A stretch of 64,000 bases of DNA from contig NZ_QHCT01000004.1 in NCBI RefSeq assembly GCF_003545885.1, positions 368,589 through 432,588 on the forward strand, read 5' to 3'. This DNA comes from Leptospira stimsonii (lineage in GTDB: Bacteria; Spirochaetota; Leptospiria; Leptospirales; Leptospiraceae). Below, one piece after another: positions 28,195 to 38,082 of the stretch; within the stretch, counting starts at the first letter, position 1; every line of letters begins with the position of its first letter. Made by a program: the position numbers and the translations under genes. The notes beneath the pieces are model-generated. The model made no database searches and was not told where the DNA came from. It saw only the letters and a list, made by a program, of their open reading frames with translations.

Positions 28195-28596
28195 GTGAAG
28201 AATATCGCTGAAATTGAATATGAATCTATTGAAATAAAAGTGGAAGCAGTTCGACATTCTTTACTGTTGATTCGATTATCCGGAGTGATCAATGTGGAAA
28301 CGCTCGGACGTGTGACGGCGAAATTATTTTCGGTATTGCATGAATCCGATTCTCGACTCGTTCTTGATTTGAGAAATGTTTCGAATATAGACTCTGAATT
28401 TACGTATGGAATTACAAATTTTTTAAACGATCTTTCGAGAAGTGTAGGGCATTATTTCGTGCTCACCCGTCATGCGAAAGTTTACGATTGGATTCTAAGT
28501 TCCCCAAAGATAGAAGATGTCACTCCCATTTTTAGTTTAGAAGAATTGAGAACCACACTGGAGCTCGATTCCTTAATTCAAGAATTTGAATTCTAA
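28195..28596 (+). CDS. Atypical STAS-like protein (paralogue of the one at 34673)
   Basis: 133 residues from a GTG at 28195 with AGGAG five bases upstream; the frame is open further but overlaps the cyclase gene. The fold pattern is STAS: LLLIRLSGVINVETL, then SRLVLDLRNVSNIDSEF, then a helix and VGHYFVLTRHAKVYDWI. The usual phospho-Ser loop (D-S-S/T-G) reads NIDSEFTYG. The protein resembles the STAS-like product at 34673 in several blocks, including a shared end (LDSLIQ versus LDYLIQ). Both sit immediately behind a cyclic di-GMP enzyme gene. A partner-switching role is inferred, not shown. Confidence 0.6.
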   Translation: MKNIAEIEYESIEIKVEAVRHSLLLIRLSGVINVETLGRVTAKLFSVLHESDSRLVLDLRNVSNIDSEFTYGITNFLNDLSRSVGHYFVLTRHAKVYDWILSSPKIEDVTPIFSLEELRTTLELDSLIQEFEF

Positions 28597-29304
28597 ATTC
28601 TATTCCTAGATGTTTTTGATTCAAATTATATCCTGAAGAGATCGAACTCCCACAGTGCGTTATGATGCGAAGTGTAGAAGGGAACTCACTCTATTGTACT
28701 AGTCTACCTGGCTGACAATAACACGCTGGCCAGGTAGATATTTTTCAAACCATTCCTCCATCATTCAATACGGGAAAATACCCTCTTTTCGAAAAATCCA
28801 ATGGTTTTACTGGAAGGTTCAGGAATTCTTCTGAGGTTCTGAAGAAAAATTTTCCTAGAGGATTCTAAGCTTTATTGAATTCAACTTATAACGAGAAAGG
28901 AGAAGAATTTAATTTTAGACTAAACTTAGTTCAGTTTCGAATTCACGGATTGTGGATTTCAAAACGCTCAGCTCCTATATCTCCATAGAAAACATTCTGT
29001 CTATTTGGCCAATTTGCATTCATTGGTCAGGTAGATTTTTTTTATTCTTCTGAATTGATTCGCTATTCTTGCTTTGGGTTGAGAGTTTCAAATGGAAGGA
29101 ATGGCAAATTCTCCCTTGCGTTTTCAATCGTTGCGTAAATTAGGAAATGAGCCGAGTTTGATTCTGGATTTTCTTTTTTTGTAGGAGCTGTAACAAAAAT
29201 TCACCGTAAAAAAATGAAGACCCAGAGATACAAAAAAGACTTTCGATACAAAGGACTTGTCTCCTTTGTATCGAAACGTTTCGGAAGGAATTCTATCTAC
29301 AAAT
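28597..29304. other. 708-bp gene-free region with hairpins
   Basis: No credible frame on either strand. It contains a hairpin at 28704-28737, and an imperfect hairpin near 28999-29025 (GGCCAAT and ATTGGTC arms) also followed by aggtagat and a T run. A GTAGGAGCTG element occurs near 29183. The last 60 bp before 29305 lie downstream of the minus-strand AraC gene. Confidence 0.45.
28704..28745 (+). terminator. Hairpin with T tail after the STAS-like gene
   Basis: CTACCTGGC (28704-28712) pairs with GCCAGGTAG (28729-28737), 16-nt loop, followed by ATATTTTT. It lies about 108 bp after the stop, so it is a probable terminator. Confidence 0.5.
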
Positions 29305-30453
29305 TCAATTCTGAGAATTGATCAACTTACGAAATTCGCGGGGCGATTTTCCTGTGAATTTAACGCAGGCTCTATGAAACGAAGACGCCGAGTTAAATCC
29401 ACATTCTAAAGCAATCTGCAAAAGATTCATGTGAGACTTGTTTCTCAGATTTCGTTTTACGTCCTCGATTCGATTCATGTTTAAGAAATCCGCAAACTTC
29501 ATCGACATATGTTTGTTGATATAATAAGAAGCCTGATGTGTGGAAAGACCCAAATAGGAAGCAAAGTCGGGGAGTCTCAACTCTTCGTCTGCATATCCTC
29601 GAATTTGCAGAAATGCGTTGATTCTTTCTTCAATTTTGCTGAGTTCCACACCTTCTAATATATTTCGGCTCATTTCCGGAAGGGCTTCTTCTTCGTCGAA
29701 GAGTGGAATCGGATCTTCCGTTAATTGCCGTGAATCTACGACTTCAGGCGTTTTTGATTCTCCATTTACTTTGCTGAAAAGGATCGGATGGATTCTCTCA
29801 ATCAAAGTCACATACGCCAGCATGATTCCCGGAATGAGTTCGGAAAACAAAAGCATCTTTGTGGATTCCAAAATCGTTCCGGAAAGATCCAAAACTAGGG
29901 AGAATGAAATTGCAAAACTGATGAACGGAAAATGATAGAAAACCGGTTCTTTTCCGGTTTTTCGAATCGTATAACTGGACCAAACGAAGGTATAAAGTGT
30001 GATGCAGATTCCGATTCCGTCACAAACACAGATATAGACGAAACTTGGCAAAACGAACGCGAATCCGATCGCTACGGGGAGAATTCCGATAAGTCGTTTG
30101 CAATAATACCAAGGGTTTTCTAGGTTCCCTAAGACGAACTTCATACAGATGAAAACCGCAGAACTGGCGTACAAAACGAGCCCGAAATAAAAACCTAAAA
30201 AGAATGGGTCTTTTAGAAGTCTCGGATCCGTTTCTTGCGGAAAGATGATTCTGTTGTTTGCCATCAAAAAGACGCTCACGCTCAATAAGATCGTTCCATA
30301 CGCTTTGTTGAATTCGTTTTTTTTCCCTCCGTAAAATCTGGAAATCGCCATGATCATTCCCGTTCCGACTCCTGCCGCGTGCGTGTAGAACAAGTTTACG
30401 TCCGAGAAAACGGTGGAAGACATGATATCCGATAATGTATTCAAGTTAAACAT
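29305..30453 (-). CDS. AraC-family regulator with N-terminal membrane domain
   Basis: 382 residues from the ATG at 30453, which has GGAGG 8 nt upstream. About seven membrane helices occupy residues 1-230, then a linker, then an AraC-type HTH domain (about 280-380): [20 protein letters not shown], and the second motif [20 protein letters not shown] with [11 protein letters not shown]. Membrane-bound AraC regulators would sense an envelope signal and bind DNA from the membrane. A paralogue lies in tandem upstream at 30697. Confidence 0.88.
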   Translation of the reverse strand: MFNLNTLSDIMSSTVFSDVNLFYTHAAGVGTGMIMAISRFYGGKKNEFNKAYGTILLSVSVFLMANNRIIFPQETDPRLLKDPFFLGFYFGLVLYASSAVFICMKFVLGNLENPWYYCKRLIGILPVAIGFAFVLPSFVYICVCDGIGICITLYTFVWSSYTIRKTGKEPVFYHFPFISFAISFSLVLDLSGTILESTKMLLFSELIPGIMLAYVTLIERIHPILFSKVNGESKTPEVVDSRQLTEDPIPLFDEEEALPEMSRNILEGVELSKIEERINAFLQIRGYADEELRLPDFASYLGLSTHQASYYINKHMSMKFADFLNMNRIEDVKRNLRNKSHMNLLQIALECGFNSASSFHRACVKFTGKSPREFRKLINSQN

Positions 30454-30611
30454 TCGATGCGCCTCCTCTTTTATTTTCAAACATGATTGGAGGCAAGTGT
30501 AACGCCTTTCCGATTGAAATGCGTCGGCAAATATAATTGAAAATTGTTGAAATTATAAAAATCAGAATATTCTATTTTAGAATTTAAATTAATCGGAAGT
30601 ATATTCTATAA

Positions 30612-30639
30612 ATTATAGACCCCGACGATTCTTTGTCAA
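30612..30639 (-). promoter_or_regulatory. Consensus promoter for the downstream AraC gene
   Basis: Minus strand TTGACA (30639-30634), 16-bp spacer, TATAAT (30617-30612). The -35 is part of an inverted repeat: CGATTCTTTGTCAA at 30626-30639 and TTGACAAAGGATCG at 30657-30670 pair with one mismatch, a possible operator. The leader would be about 150 nt. Confidence 0.75.
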
Positions 30640-30696
30640 TTTCCCCGAAGGAGTATTTGACAAAGGATCGGCCGAGAAAACCTTTCAGAGAACGAA

Positions 30697-31806
30697 TTAG
30701 TTTTTTAGCTGAACATCGTGAGAGGAAGGGTAGTGAATAATTCTCGGCTGTGATTCTCTAAATTGTTTTGGAGACATTCCAGTTTCCTTATAAAATGCCT
30801 TATAAAAAGAAGAATTGGAATTGAAACCAACCGCAATTCCGACCGAGACGACCGAGCGCGTGGGGTCGTTGAGTAACATCGATTTTGCTTCCTCGACTCG
30901 AAATCGGTTGATGTAGTTGTTGAAATTGAGTCCCAAATGGTTATTGAGAAAATAAGAAAGCTGATGGACCGAAATACCGAGTTCTTCCGAAAGATCCGGG
31001 AGTCGAATGTCTTCATCCAAATAGATTCGTTCCTCCTTTACCATATACGCTAATTTTTCTTCAAGAGCACGAATATCGATATCATGCAGGAGAGAACGTT
31101 TGGTTAGATTCTTGTTCGACTCGATCTCCGAAAAGTCCAATATCTTTGGAAAAAGAAGGGTCATAAAGTAATAAAAGACAAGGACAAACGTCGTGTGAAC
31201 GCTTGAAAGAAGGATCAGAAATTTATTTTCCAGAAGAATTCCGCAAATTTCCAAGGGAATACAAAGGGAAATGAGAACCACTAAAATCAGGATCATTCGG
31301 AAATTCATACGAGAAAGGACGGATTCTCGATCCCTCCAGATGTTGACCATCGCGATGGAGAAATAGATAATAACGTAGAGATCGGCCATAAAGAGAAAGA
31401 AATCGAGTTCTTTGCTCCCTGGCGTTTCATAGAATGTAGCGATCGGAATTGCGAGCAGGAAGGGTCCCAAAAAATTCCAATAGTAAAAGAGGGGTAATTC
31501 CGTAAATTTACGAAAAATCATCGAAGAAATCAGAAAGACAAAGGTGCCGCTTGCGGCTAACGCGATGATATCGATTAAAAATAAAAGTTTGGAAAGCCAG
31601 AGATGGTTCACCAGGAGAAGACTATTTTCGTCGATCGCCTGAAAGATAGCCGTCAGTATCAGAACATACGAAATGAGGTAATCGATTTGTTTCTGAGCGC
31701 GAATCCAATTGCCAACTCCTAAGATCAATGCAAAGCCTGCACCAAATCGAATGAGACCGATCAAGAACGTTTCATTTAAGAATAAATCTAAATTAATATT
31801 CACCAT
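30697..31806 (-). CDS. AraC-family regulator with N-terminal membrane domain (paralogue)
   Basis: 369 residues. Seven hydrophobic helices in the first 220 residues, then an AraC-type DNA-binding end (about 260-360): LSEELGISVHQLSYFLNNHL, SVGIAVGFNSNSSFYKAFYK and ETGMSPKQFRE. The layout and motif wording parallel the neighbour at 29305, so the pair probably arose by duplication and then diverged. The ATG at 31806 has a modest GAAGAG ribosome site. The next gene upstream is 890 bp away. Confidence 0.88.
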   Translation of the reverse strand: MVNINLDLFLNETFLIGLIRFGAGFALILGVGNWIRAQKQIDYLISYVLILTAIFQAIDENSLLLVNHLWLSKLLFLIDIIALAASGTFVFLISSMIFRKFTELPLFYYWNFLGPFLLAIPIATFYETPGSKELDFFLFMADLYVIIYFSIAMVNIWRDRESVLSRMNFRMILILVVLISLCIPLEICGILLENKFLILLSSVHTTFVLVFYYFMTLLFPKILDFSEIESNKNLTKRSLLHDIDIRALEEKLAYMVKEERIYLDEDIRLPDLSEELGISVHQLSYFLNNHLGLNFNNYINRFRVEEAKSMLLNDPTRSVVSVGIAVGFNSNSSFYKAFYKETGMSPKQFRESQPRIIHYPSSHDVQLKN

Positions 31807-32696
31807 AACTCTTCATGTTCTAATTTTGGAATTTTCTGATTTCTTTGTATGAAAAACTAAAGCAAATCTTTTATAAAATCAAAATCGATCGAATTCTGAT
31901 TTTTGAAAAGAATAAATTAAATTTTAAAACGAATTCTATTTCTTCTTATCAAATTCTATAAAAAATAGATCATTCTATTATGAAAGAAATGAAATTACGT
32001 TCTGATTTAAAATTACAATATAAAAAGTGAATATTACGGTATTATTGTAATTCAAATCGATCTATCATGAAATTAAATATTTTGTCGTCACAATATTCAG
32101 ATTATTTGGATAAATTCTGCCCGAGCGGACATGAAAAATTCTTTTATTGATTCTGATTATAATGTGAAAGCTAGCGTTTTTTAAAAGGTGCTTGGTCAAA
32201 TTTTAATCCGAACAAGAATGTACTTAAGGATTTGAAAAGAAGAGAGATCGATAAGCCAGACCAATTTTATAAGAGGCGAATCAGCTATTGTCTTGTTTTC
32301 AATCTTTTGTTCGAATTAAATTTAGAAGAAAGGAGAGCGAGAAATAAATTTCGGAAGTGGGTTTCGGAAAATGATAAGGTTCCATTTTCTTAGATCGGGA
32401 GATTGTGAAATGGGGAAGGGTTCTCTCTTCAGATTATATTTTGGAAAGTTAACTCAAAACCTCATTTCCTTCGTTTCTTTTTCAAAGGATGAATCCTCAG
32501 AAATTGAAATGGACTCAAATTTTCTCGGAAGCCAAGAATTTCTATTTTGGATCAGAAAACATTTTCCAGTCGTAAATTAGAAAAATAGAAAATTCTAATT
32601 CCACTCTGAAGGGATTTGTTGATTCGATTTGAAATTGCTTATCACTTAGGTTATAAATTGAAAGGAAAAGGATCTATTTTACTGTAAAATCTTAGA
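31807..32696. other. 890-bp AT-rich gene-poor region
   Basis: Very AT-rich between the AraC gene (minus) and the EAL gene (plus). A 69-codon frame at 32371-32580 lacks a ribosome site and recognisable motif and is not called. It likely holds the divergent promoters. Confidence 0.45.
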
Positions 32697-34298
32697 ATGC
32701 TTTCTCGCTTTCAAGATGTTCCGTTGGATCGCGACCTCGATTCTCGAACCTATAGCTATGCCCTGTACAATTTCGGGGGAGACCTTTTGTATTCGGACAT
32801 CGAATACGATTCTTTGCTGAAGTCGGATTCGAAACTCAGCAGAACCATCGAGAGATTTTTAGAATATGGCAATATCTATGCGCATGGGGCGGGGATTCGA
32901 AAAGTAAGAGCCGATCGCCGCATTCGGTTAGTGGTTCGTTCCGCTTTGGATCGTGTTTATAAGATCAATTTTGAAACGAACTCCAAAAGTAAGGTTGTTT
33001 TTGTTCATATCGAATCTACGACTCAGGCTTCGATCAATTCGGAAAAACACCGTGTTCAAAGATTTCGTTCTCTCCGAAATGGTCTTCTTCGCTCTCTCAA
33101 ATTGCAGAGCACGTATTTTTATCTCGTCAATATTGAAATTTACAACCATCCCTTCCTTCATCAGTTCGAAAATCAGATCTATGAAGCCGTTTTTCTGGAT
33201 TTACACGCTGAATTTTTAACGATCACGAATTCTCAGAATTTGGGATTTCGGGTTTCCGCAAATCAGATATTCTTTTCTTATCAGATCAACAAACCGGACG
33301 TTGATATCAATTGGATTCCTTCCAGTTTAATCTCTTATATGAAGAATACGATTCAAGTGGAAGGCCATGAATTTCACCTCAAGTTGTCGATCGGAGGTTA
33401 TCATACGGCGGAATTGGATGCGACCCCGCTTCAGATTTTAAGAGGACTCCGAAGCAATCTAAATCAGGTGATTGAATATCCGTTTAGTCGCTATGCGACA
33501 GAAAGCCAAAACGACTCTTCTCAGATGATCGCAACGTATTTGTCTTTGAGAAACTCCGTTCATAAAAAAGAACTTTTTCTTCATTATCAACCGATTCTTT
33601 CCGCCGAGACAAGAACCCTTCATTCGTTAGAAGCGCTTTCCCGTTGGAATCAATCGGAAAAGGGGATGATCAGTCCTGACATATTCATTCCACTTGCGGA
33701 AGAATCGGGTCTGATCAGCTCAATCGGGTCCTGGGTGATACGCAACGCGTTTCGAGATTTTATGGAATTGAAACGACGTTGTCCGTCTTCCGACTTTATC
33801 TGTTCGATTAATATTTCTCCATTTCAGCTTAAGAATCCGGAATTTGCAGATAATCTGATTTTTTACTTTTCTAACTTAAGTCTTTCTCCTTCTTCTGTGA
33901 TCTTGGAAATTACGGAAAGTCGCTACGAGGAAACCCCATTGATCATAGAACAAATGTCTATTTTGAAAAAATTCGGATTTCAGATTGCGATCGATGATTT
34001 TGGAGTAGGCAATTCCAACTTTTCCCGAATTGAAAAGATCGAAAGTGATTATGTAAAACTGGATAAAAGTCTGATCTTGGGTACGGATTCAAATTTGAGT
34101 AAAAGAAGTGTACTCAAAGCGATTTCGCAGGTGTTGCTTTCCCTCGGTAAAAAAACCGTTTTCGAAGGAATTGAAAATTCTACTCTAGAAAAGATTGCAA
34201 TCGATTGTGGTGCAAATTACCTACAAGGATTTCTTTATGGAAAGCCTTCGAATCTTTATGATCTTCCTTTTCTTACACTCGCAGGTGGACCAAAGTAA
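32697..34298 (+). CDS. EAL-domain cyclic di-GMP phosphodiesterase
   Basis: 533 residues, cytoplasmic. The N-terminal 270 residues are not clearly recognised and may include a degenerate GGDEF-like segment. The EAL domain spans about 285-525: LHYQPIL, SLEALSRW (catalytic Glu near 311), INISPFQL, LEITES, AIDDFGVGNSN, VKLDKS, FEGIEN and LQGFLYGKP. All metal and substrate residues appear kept, so hydrolysis of c-di-GMP to pGpG is expected. It lies in a block with a diguanylate cyclase and is followed 374 bp later by a STAS-like gene. Confidence 0.9.
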   Translation: MLSRFQDVPLDRDLDSRTYSYALYNFGGDLLYSDIEYDSLLKSDSKLSRTIERFLEYGNIYAHGAGIRKVRADRRIRLVVRSALDRVYKINFETNSKSKVVFVHIESTTQASINSEKHRVQRFRSLRNGLLRSLKLQSTYFYLVNIEIYNHPFLHQFENQIYEAVFLDLHAEFLTITNSQNLGFRVSANQIFFSYQINKPDVDINWIPSSLISYMKNTIQVEGHEFHLKLSIGGYHTAELDATPLQILRGLRSNLNQVIEYPFSRYATESQNDSSQMIATYLSLRNSVHKKELFLHYQPILSAETRTLHSLEALSRWNQSEKGMISPDIFIPLAEESGLISSIGSWVIRNAFRDFMELKRRCPSSDFICSINISPFQLKNPEFADNLIFYFSNLSLSPSSVILEITESRYEETPLIIEQMSILKKFGFQIAIDDFGVGNSNFSRIEKIESDYVKLDKSLILGTDSNLSKRSVLKAISQVLLSLGKKTVFEGIENSTLEKIAIDCGANYLQGFLYGKPSNLYDLPFLTLAGGPK

Positions 34299-34672
34299 AA
34301 TTCTTTAAACTGAAGTCGAAAATTTATTTCATACACGGACGGGTCTAAGTATGATTCGTTCTTCGTATACGCCTAATGAACGTTATACGGGATAAAAACG
34401 AACTCCAATTGTAGGTCATTTTGTAAATGTATGGATGCCATTCGTAAAAAAGTGTTCCAGTTATAGAATGCGGCGAAGTATCTCTGAAATCCTATACACT
34501 CTACAAAGTATAAGAAACAATTGAAATTTTAAAAATTCGATTGTCATTCTTCCTTTGAAAAGAGCGAATAACGTGGAATTGAATGGAACCCGGATTTGGA
34601 TTCGATGTTAGATTCCGTTTCGTGAATACGAGTAAAAAAGGGAGAGGAAAGGTTTTTTTAGAGAGGAAACAA
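34299..34672. other. Intergenic region without gene
   Basis: 374 bp. No coding pattern; the end carries AGAGAGG, the ribosome site of the STAS-like gene. Confidence 0.4.
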
Positions 34673-35125
34673 ATGCAGGTTAGCAACGAGTTCGTTACGT
34701 TCCATGGGAAAGGAGCCGCCACAAGAGTGATGTGGATTAAGCTCTCCGGTGTAGTTGACAACCGTTCCATTATGAATGTGAGGGATGTAATTCTTTCGAT
34801 TCTCGACGATTATTCCGGGATTTACATTCTGGATCTAAATCGAATTGAAAACGAGGACTTCCCCAATCTTACGAATTTTAGAAAGATGATCTCCGATTCG
34901 ATTCGAGTGAATCAAAACTGTATTCTCCTTTCGGATAGTAAGAAATTGGAACTCTGGATCGAAAATTACAGCATCTTCAATGGAACATACTTGGTAAAAG
35001 ATCCGAATGAATTGGATCAACTGATTTCAAATAAGGTCGAGGATGATCTTCTTTTTGAAAATGTCTCGTCGGAGGAACCGGACATTCGTCTACACTTGGA
35101 CTATTTGATACAAGACGGTTCTTAA
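34673..35125 (+). CDS. Atypical STAS-like protein (paralogue of the one at 28195)
   Basis: 150 residues from the ATG at 34673 (AGAGG 6 nt upstream). The strand-helix pattern is STAS: MWIKLSGVVDNRSIMNVRD, IYILDLNRIENEDF, NQNCILLSDSKKLELWI. The phospho-Ser loop is absent (ENEDFPNL), so normal phosphorylation by an anti-sigma kinase is unlikely. Blocks match the protein at 28195 in order, including the end LDYLIQ. It lies behind the EAL gene as its paralogue lies behind the GGDEF gene. Confidence 0.55.
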   Translation: MQVSNEFVTFHGKGAATRVMWIKLSGVVDNRSIMNVRDVILSILDDYSGIYILDLNRIENEDFPNLTNFRKMISDSIRVNQNCILLSDSKKLELWIENYSIFNGTYLVKDPNELDQLISNKVEDDLLFENVSSEEPDIRLHLDYLIQDGS

Positions 35126-35182
35126 TTCAAAACTCGAATTCTTTTTTGAATTCGGAGAGATTATTATTTGCTCTACGATCAA

Positions 35183-35213
35183 CCTACTGCTCGTTATCGA
35201 GAGTAGGTGTTTT
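35183..35213 (+). terminator. Terminator after the STAS-like gene
   Basis: CCTACT-G-CTCG, loop TTAT, CGAG-AGTAGG, then TGTTTT: a 10-bp stem with one bulge. Confidence 0.65.
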
Positions 35214-35238
35214 CAAACAATTCTTCCTTCCTGAAATT

Positions 35239-35637
35239 TCAGTAGCTCAAGCCTTTGTCGACTGCCGCGTCCAAGTCAATCACCATCGATATCAGCTTAT
35301 CCAATCGAGTGAGCTCGAAGATTTTCATGATTGAACTAGGTATGGAATAGAGGACCAATCCCCCCTTTACCTGTTTCATCAGCTTCGCCTGTGTGCTGAT
35401 CAAGACCGCCAAACCGGAAGAATCGATATGGGTCGTTTCGGAAAGATCCAAAAGAAGGACGGTGACTCCTTCGTCGATCTTATCCGTGAAAACATCCTTT
35501 AATTTTTTGGAGGAAAAGATGTTAATTTCTCCTTTTGCTTTTATGATGCTGATATTCGGTTTGAGACTTTGTTGTACATGTGAATTCGATACGATCTCTA
35601 CTGAAAGTTCATCTTTCGAGTTGTTGGTTGTTGTCAT
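35239..35637 (-). CDS. STAS anti-sigma-factor antagonist (SpoIIAA-like)
   Basis: 132 residues. Classical STAS with the phosphorylatable loop HIDSSGLAVLISTQAKL, preceded by TVLLLDLSET. The Ser-Ser pair is intact, so it can be phosphorylated by an anti-sigma kinase and dephosphorylated by a SpoIIE/RsbU phosphatase; such a phosphatase is encoded three genes upstream in the same run. The ATG at 35637 follows AGGA and is 9 bp from the preceding stop. It is the last gene of a four-gene operon. No anti-sigma kinase gene is in the operon. Confidence 0.92.
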   Translation of the reverse strand: MTTTNNSKDELSVEIVSNSHVQQSLKPNISIIKAKGEINIFSSKKLKDVFTDKIDEGVTVLLLDLSETTHIDSSGLAVLISTQAKLMKQVKGGLVLYSIPSSIMKIFELTRLDKLISMVIDLDAAVDKGLSY

Positions 35638-35646
35638 TGTATGTTC

Positions 35647-36645
35647 CTAAAAGTTAATGTTTATTTTCATTTCGATTTTTTGCTCTTTCCCAAGCGACGG
35701 TTCTAATGGACGCTCCGTTTCTCGAAATAACAACTCGTATGTGACAGGGAACGTTAAGAGAGTCGCATTAAAAATATAGGTGAGCGCCAGGGAGAGGAGG
35801 AAAATTTGGTTGAGTTGTTTGTGCCTTTGAAATTCGTCGTTTTCCGATTCAAGCCAAAGAACGGATCCGTTTCCCTGTGGAATCAAGGTCGGTGCTCCGG
35901 AATTTGCTTTTTTTGCTTCTAAAAATTCATGGAAAGCGCCTGATACAAAGAAGGCCGTCAATCCCATGAGCGTGTATCCGGATTTTGTATGCCCTTGTTT
36001 TTTTAAATAATACCCTGGAATTAAATAGTCGATGAGCGTGACGGAGGTTTTGTTGTTTGAACTTTTATCTCCATCTTTTTTCGGATCTTCTCCTAGGACG
36101 CAAGTGAGAGTTTGGATCTCCTTTTTTAGAATTTCAATCGGAGCTTCGGAAAATTCTTTTTGCAGAAAAATGGATTCTCCGTTTATCCTTTCGATTTTGA
36201 AAAGAGAATCATGACTTTGTTCCGATACGATTCGAACGCGAATTCCTGTTTGTGATATTTGTTCTAAAATTTTGGCAGAAGGTTCTTCGATGGTAAGTTC
36301 CTTTAAATCTGGAAGAGGAATTCTTAGATAACGATTTGTTTCATCCATGTAATAGACGGTCTGCGAACTCAGCTTCAAAAGTTTTAAGCCGCATTTTTTT
36401 TCGGATTCGTTTTTCGGGCTAAAACATAGGCCGTTACCCGTTTCTTCGAAAAAGAGTTCTAGGATTTCCTTTTTTTCGATCTTTCTTTCGATTCCGTCGA
36501 TGATAATTACGATATGATCGTTTTGCCCGTCACCATCCTTCCATTGGCCCGTTACGATTTCTCCGGTTTTTAAGACGACACGATGCGCCTCGATTTGCAT
36601 CGTAAGAAAGAGGAAAAGAGCGACTAACGCGAAAATTCGATTCAT
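35647..36645 (-). CDS. Exported or membrane protein of the SpoIIE-STAS operon, unknown
   Basis: 332 residues. A signal sequence (about 1-20) is followed by a beta-rich part that starts HRVVLKTGEIVTGQWKDG, which resembles a small beta-barrel repeat. Two hydrophobic segments occur at about residues 222-240 (SGYTLMGLTAFFVSGAF) and 277-295. No named family is certain. It overlaps the upstream TPR gene by 4 bases (ATGA) and precedes the STAS gene by 9 bp, so it is likely part of the same signalling system. Confidence 0.7.
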   Translation of the reverse strand: MNRIFALVALFLFLTMQIEAHRVVLKTGEIVTGQWKDGDGQNDHIVIIIDGIERKIEKKEILELFFEETGNGLCFSPKNESEKKCGLKLLKLSSQTVYYMDETNRYLRIPLPDLKELTIEEPSAKILEQISQTGIRVRIVSEQSHDSLFKIERINGESIFLQKEFSEAPIEILKKEIQTLTCVLGEDPKKDGDKSSNNKTSVTLIDYLIPGYYLKKQGHTKSGYTLMGLTAFFVSGAFHEFLEAKKANSGAPTLIPQGNGSVLWLESENDEFQRHKQLNQIFLLSLALTYIFNATLLTFPVTYELLFRETERPLEPSLGKEQKIEMKININF

Positions 36646-38081
36646 TTGGATAACTCGATTGTGATCGGTGAGGTTAGATCGATCTTCTGTTGTTTTTTAT
36701 TTTCGATCAGAGTGATGGATTGATCGTCTTCGAAGATCGCTTTCAGAAAAGAAGTTGTTTTGGAATCTTTTACGAATTTCAGTTTGGAATTTCGGACCGG
36801 TTTTTTCTCGAGAGAGATCGATTGGATCGTATAAGTCGGAAGGGTGATCGGAAAGTGTGTGGAAAACAATTTTGTCCGATCTCCGTCGATTAGGATCCTT
36901 TCTCCGTAAACCGGTGCGGCGTCCGCAATATGAACCGCGATGTAATTCCGAATTTCGGCGGCTTTCGCGGCTTCGTCCGCTTTTTTTAGAAAGGATTCGG
37001 AATTCGCGATGACTTCTTGTATCGGAGTTTTTAGGACTTCCTTAGAAGAATTCGGTTCTCTGGTTTGTTTCGATTCTTCTTCGCCGAGTTTCAATTTTTC
37101 CGCCGATGTTCGGATCGTTGCGGCTTCCGAAACGTCACCGAGGCGTTCTGCGTTCCTGTCCGAAATTCTCGCGATCTCGGAACCTGCGTTGTAGTAATGA
37201 CCCAACATCAAAAGACGTCGGTTCGCTTTGATCGCGATCTCTTTGTCCGTATCGGAGAATGCAAGTTTAGCGTATTCCGTGATCGCTTCGTTTTGATTTC
37301 CCGTCTTTTCCAGAGAATACGCACGGAGGTATTTCATCTCAGCGGAACGAAGTTCCGTTTTGGCAATTTCTTCCAATACTTTCGCGTAATTTCCCTTTGC
37401 AAAGTAGGCTCGAATTTTCGCCTCCGGGCTTTCAGAATTCGCTTCGATTTCCTTTGCGTTTTCCTTGGATTTGAGAATCACTCCCGTCAAAATTTCCGCG
37501 TCGTTTGCAAAACTACTTCCCGGATTGTTTTCTAAGACCTTCTGTAAGTCTTTGATAGCCGCGTCGAATTCTCCCTGAGCCGCGAGACAGAAACCTTGGT
37601 GTAAAAGAATGAATCCGCTTTCCTCGCTCCCTTTGGGAAAGGAGGGAAGCGTTTCGGAATACGCGTTGTAGGCGTCCTTATAGGCTTGATTCCTTTCCAA
37701 ACGAAAGGCACGTTCTAAAGCACGGATATTGGAAGAATTGAGTTCAAAGTGAATCGGCGGTTTCCCCGTAACAAAACGAACCGCATTGATCAAACCTGAT
37801 CCGAAATTTTGCCAGAAACTCGTTTGAAAAGAAGGAAGCCCGTCACTTTCTATGAGAGAACTCTGAAGATTGTTGAGATTCATCTCCGCTCGGAGATTTT
37901 CTTTGTTGGAGAGAATACTCTCAAACTTGGATCTTAGGATTTCGCTCGAAAAAGAAAAGTTGAGCACTTTCCTTTTTTCTAATATTACTTTGAGTTCGAA
38001 GAGTTTGGTATCAAGAACGATCAAGCCGAAGCACAAGATAATAAAAAAGCCGATGACGGCGATAAACGCGCTCTTTTTCAT
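36642..38081 (-). CDS. TPR-containing membrane-anchored protein
   Basis: 479 residues. One N-terminal membrane helix (residues 5-24). From about residue 120 there are tetratricopeptide-like helices (AYKDAYNAYSETLPSF, GFILLHQGFCLAAQGEFDAA, KDLQKVLENNPGS, KYLRAYSLEKTGNQNEAITE). The C-terminal third is beta-rich. It probably scaffolds contacts within the phosphatase-STAS pathway at the inner membrane. One base separates its start from the SpoIIE stop, and it overlaps the next gene by 4 bases. Confidence 0.8.
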   Translation of the reverse strand: MKKSAFIAVIGFFIILCFGLIVLDTKLFELKVILEKRKVLNFSFSSEILRSKFESILSNKENLRAEMNLNNLQSSLIESDGLPSFQTSFWQNFGSGLINAVRFVTGKPPIHFELNSSNIRALERAFRLERNQAYKDAYNAYSETLPSFPKGSEESGFILLHQGFCLAAQGEFDAAIKDLQKVLENNPGSSFANDAEILTGVILKSKENAKEIEANSESPEAKIRAYFAKGNYAKVLEEIAKTELRSAEMKYLRAYSLEKTGNQNEAITEYAKLAFSDTDKEIAIKANRRLLMLGHYYNAGSEIARISDRNAERLGDVSEAATIRTSAEKLKLGEEESKQTREPNSSKEVLKTPIQEVIANSESFLKKADEAAKAAEIRNYIAVHIADAAPVYGERILIDGDRTKLFSTHFPITLPTYTIQSISLEKKPVRNSKLKFVKDSKTTSFLKAIFEDDQSITLIENKKQQKIDLTSPITIELSK

Positions 38082-38082
38082 A

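Noticed and set aside
32371..32580. 69-codon frame
   Set aside because: No Shine-Dalgarno site, no motif and AT-rich composition like the surrounding gap.
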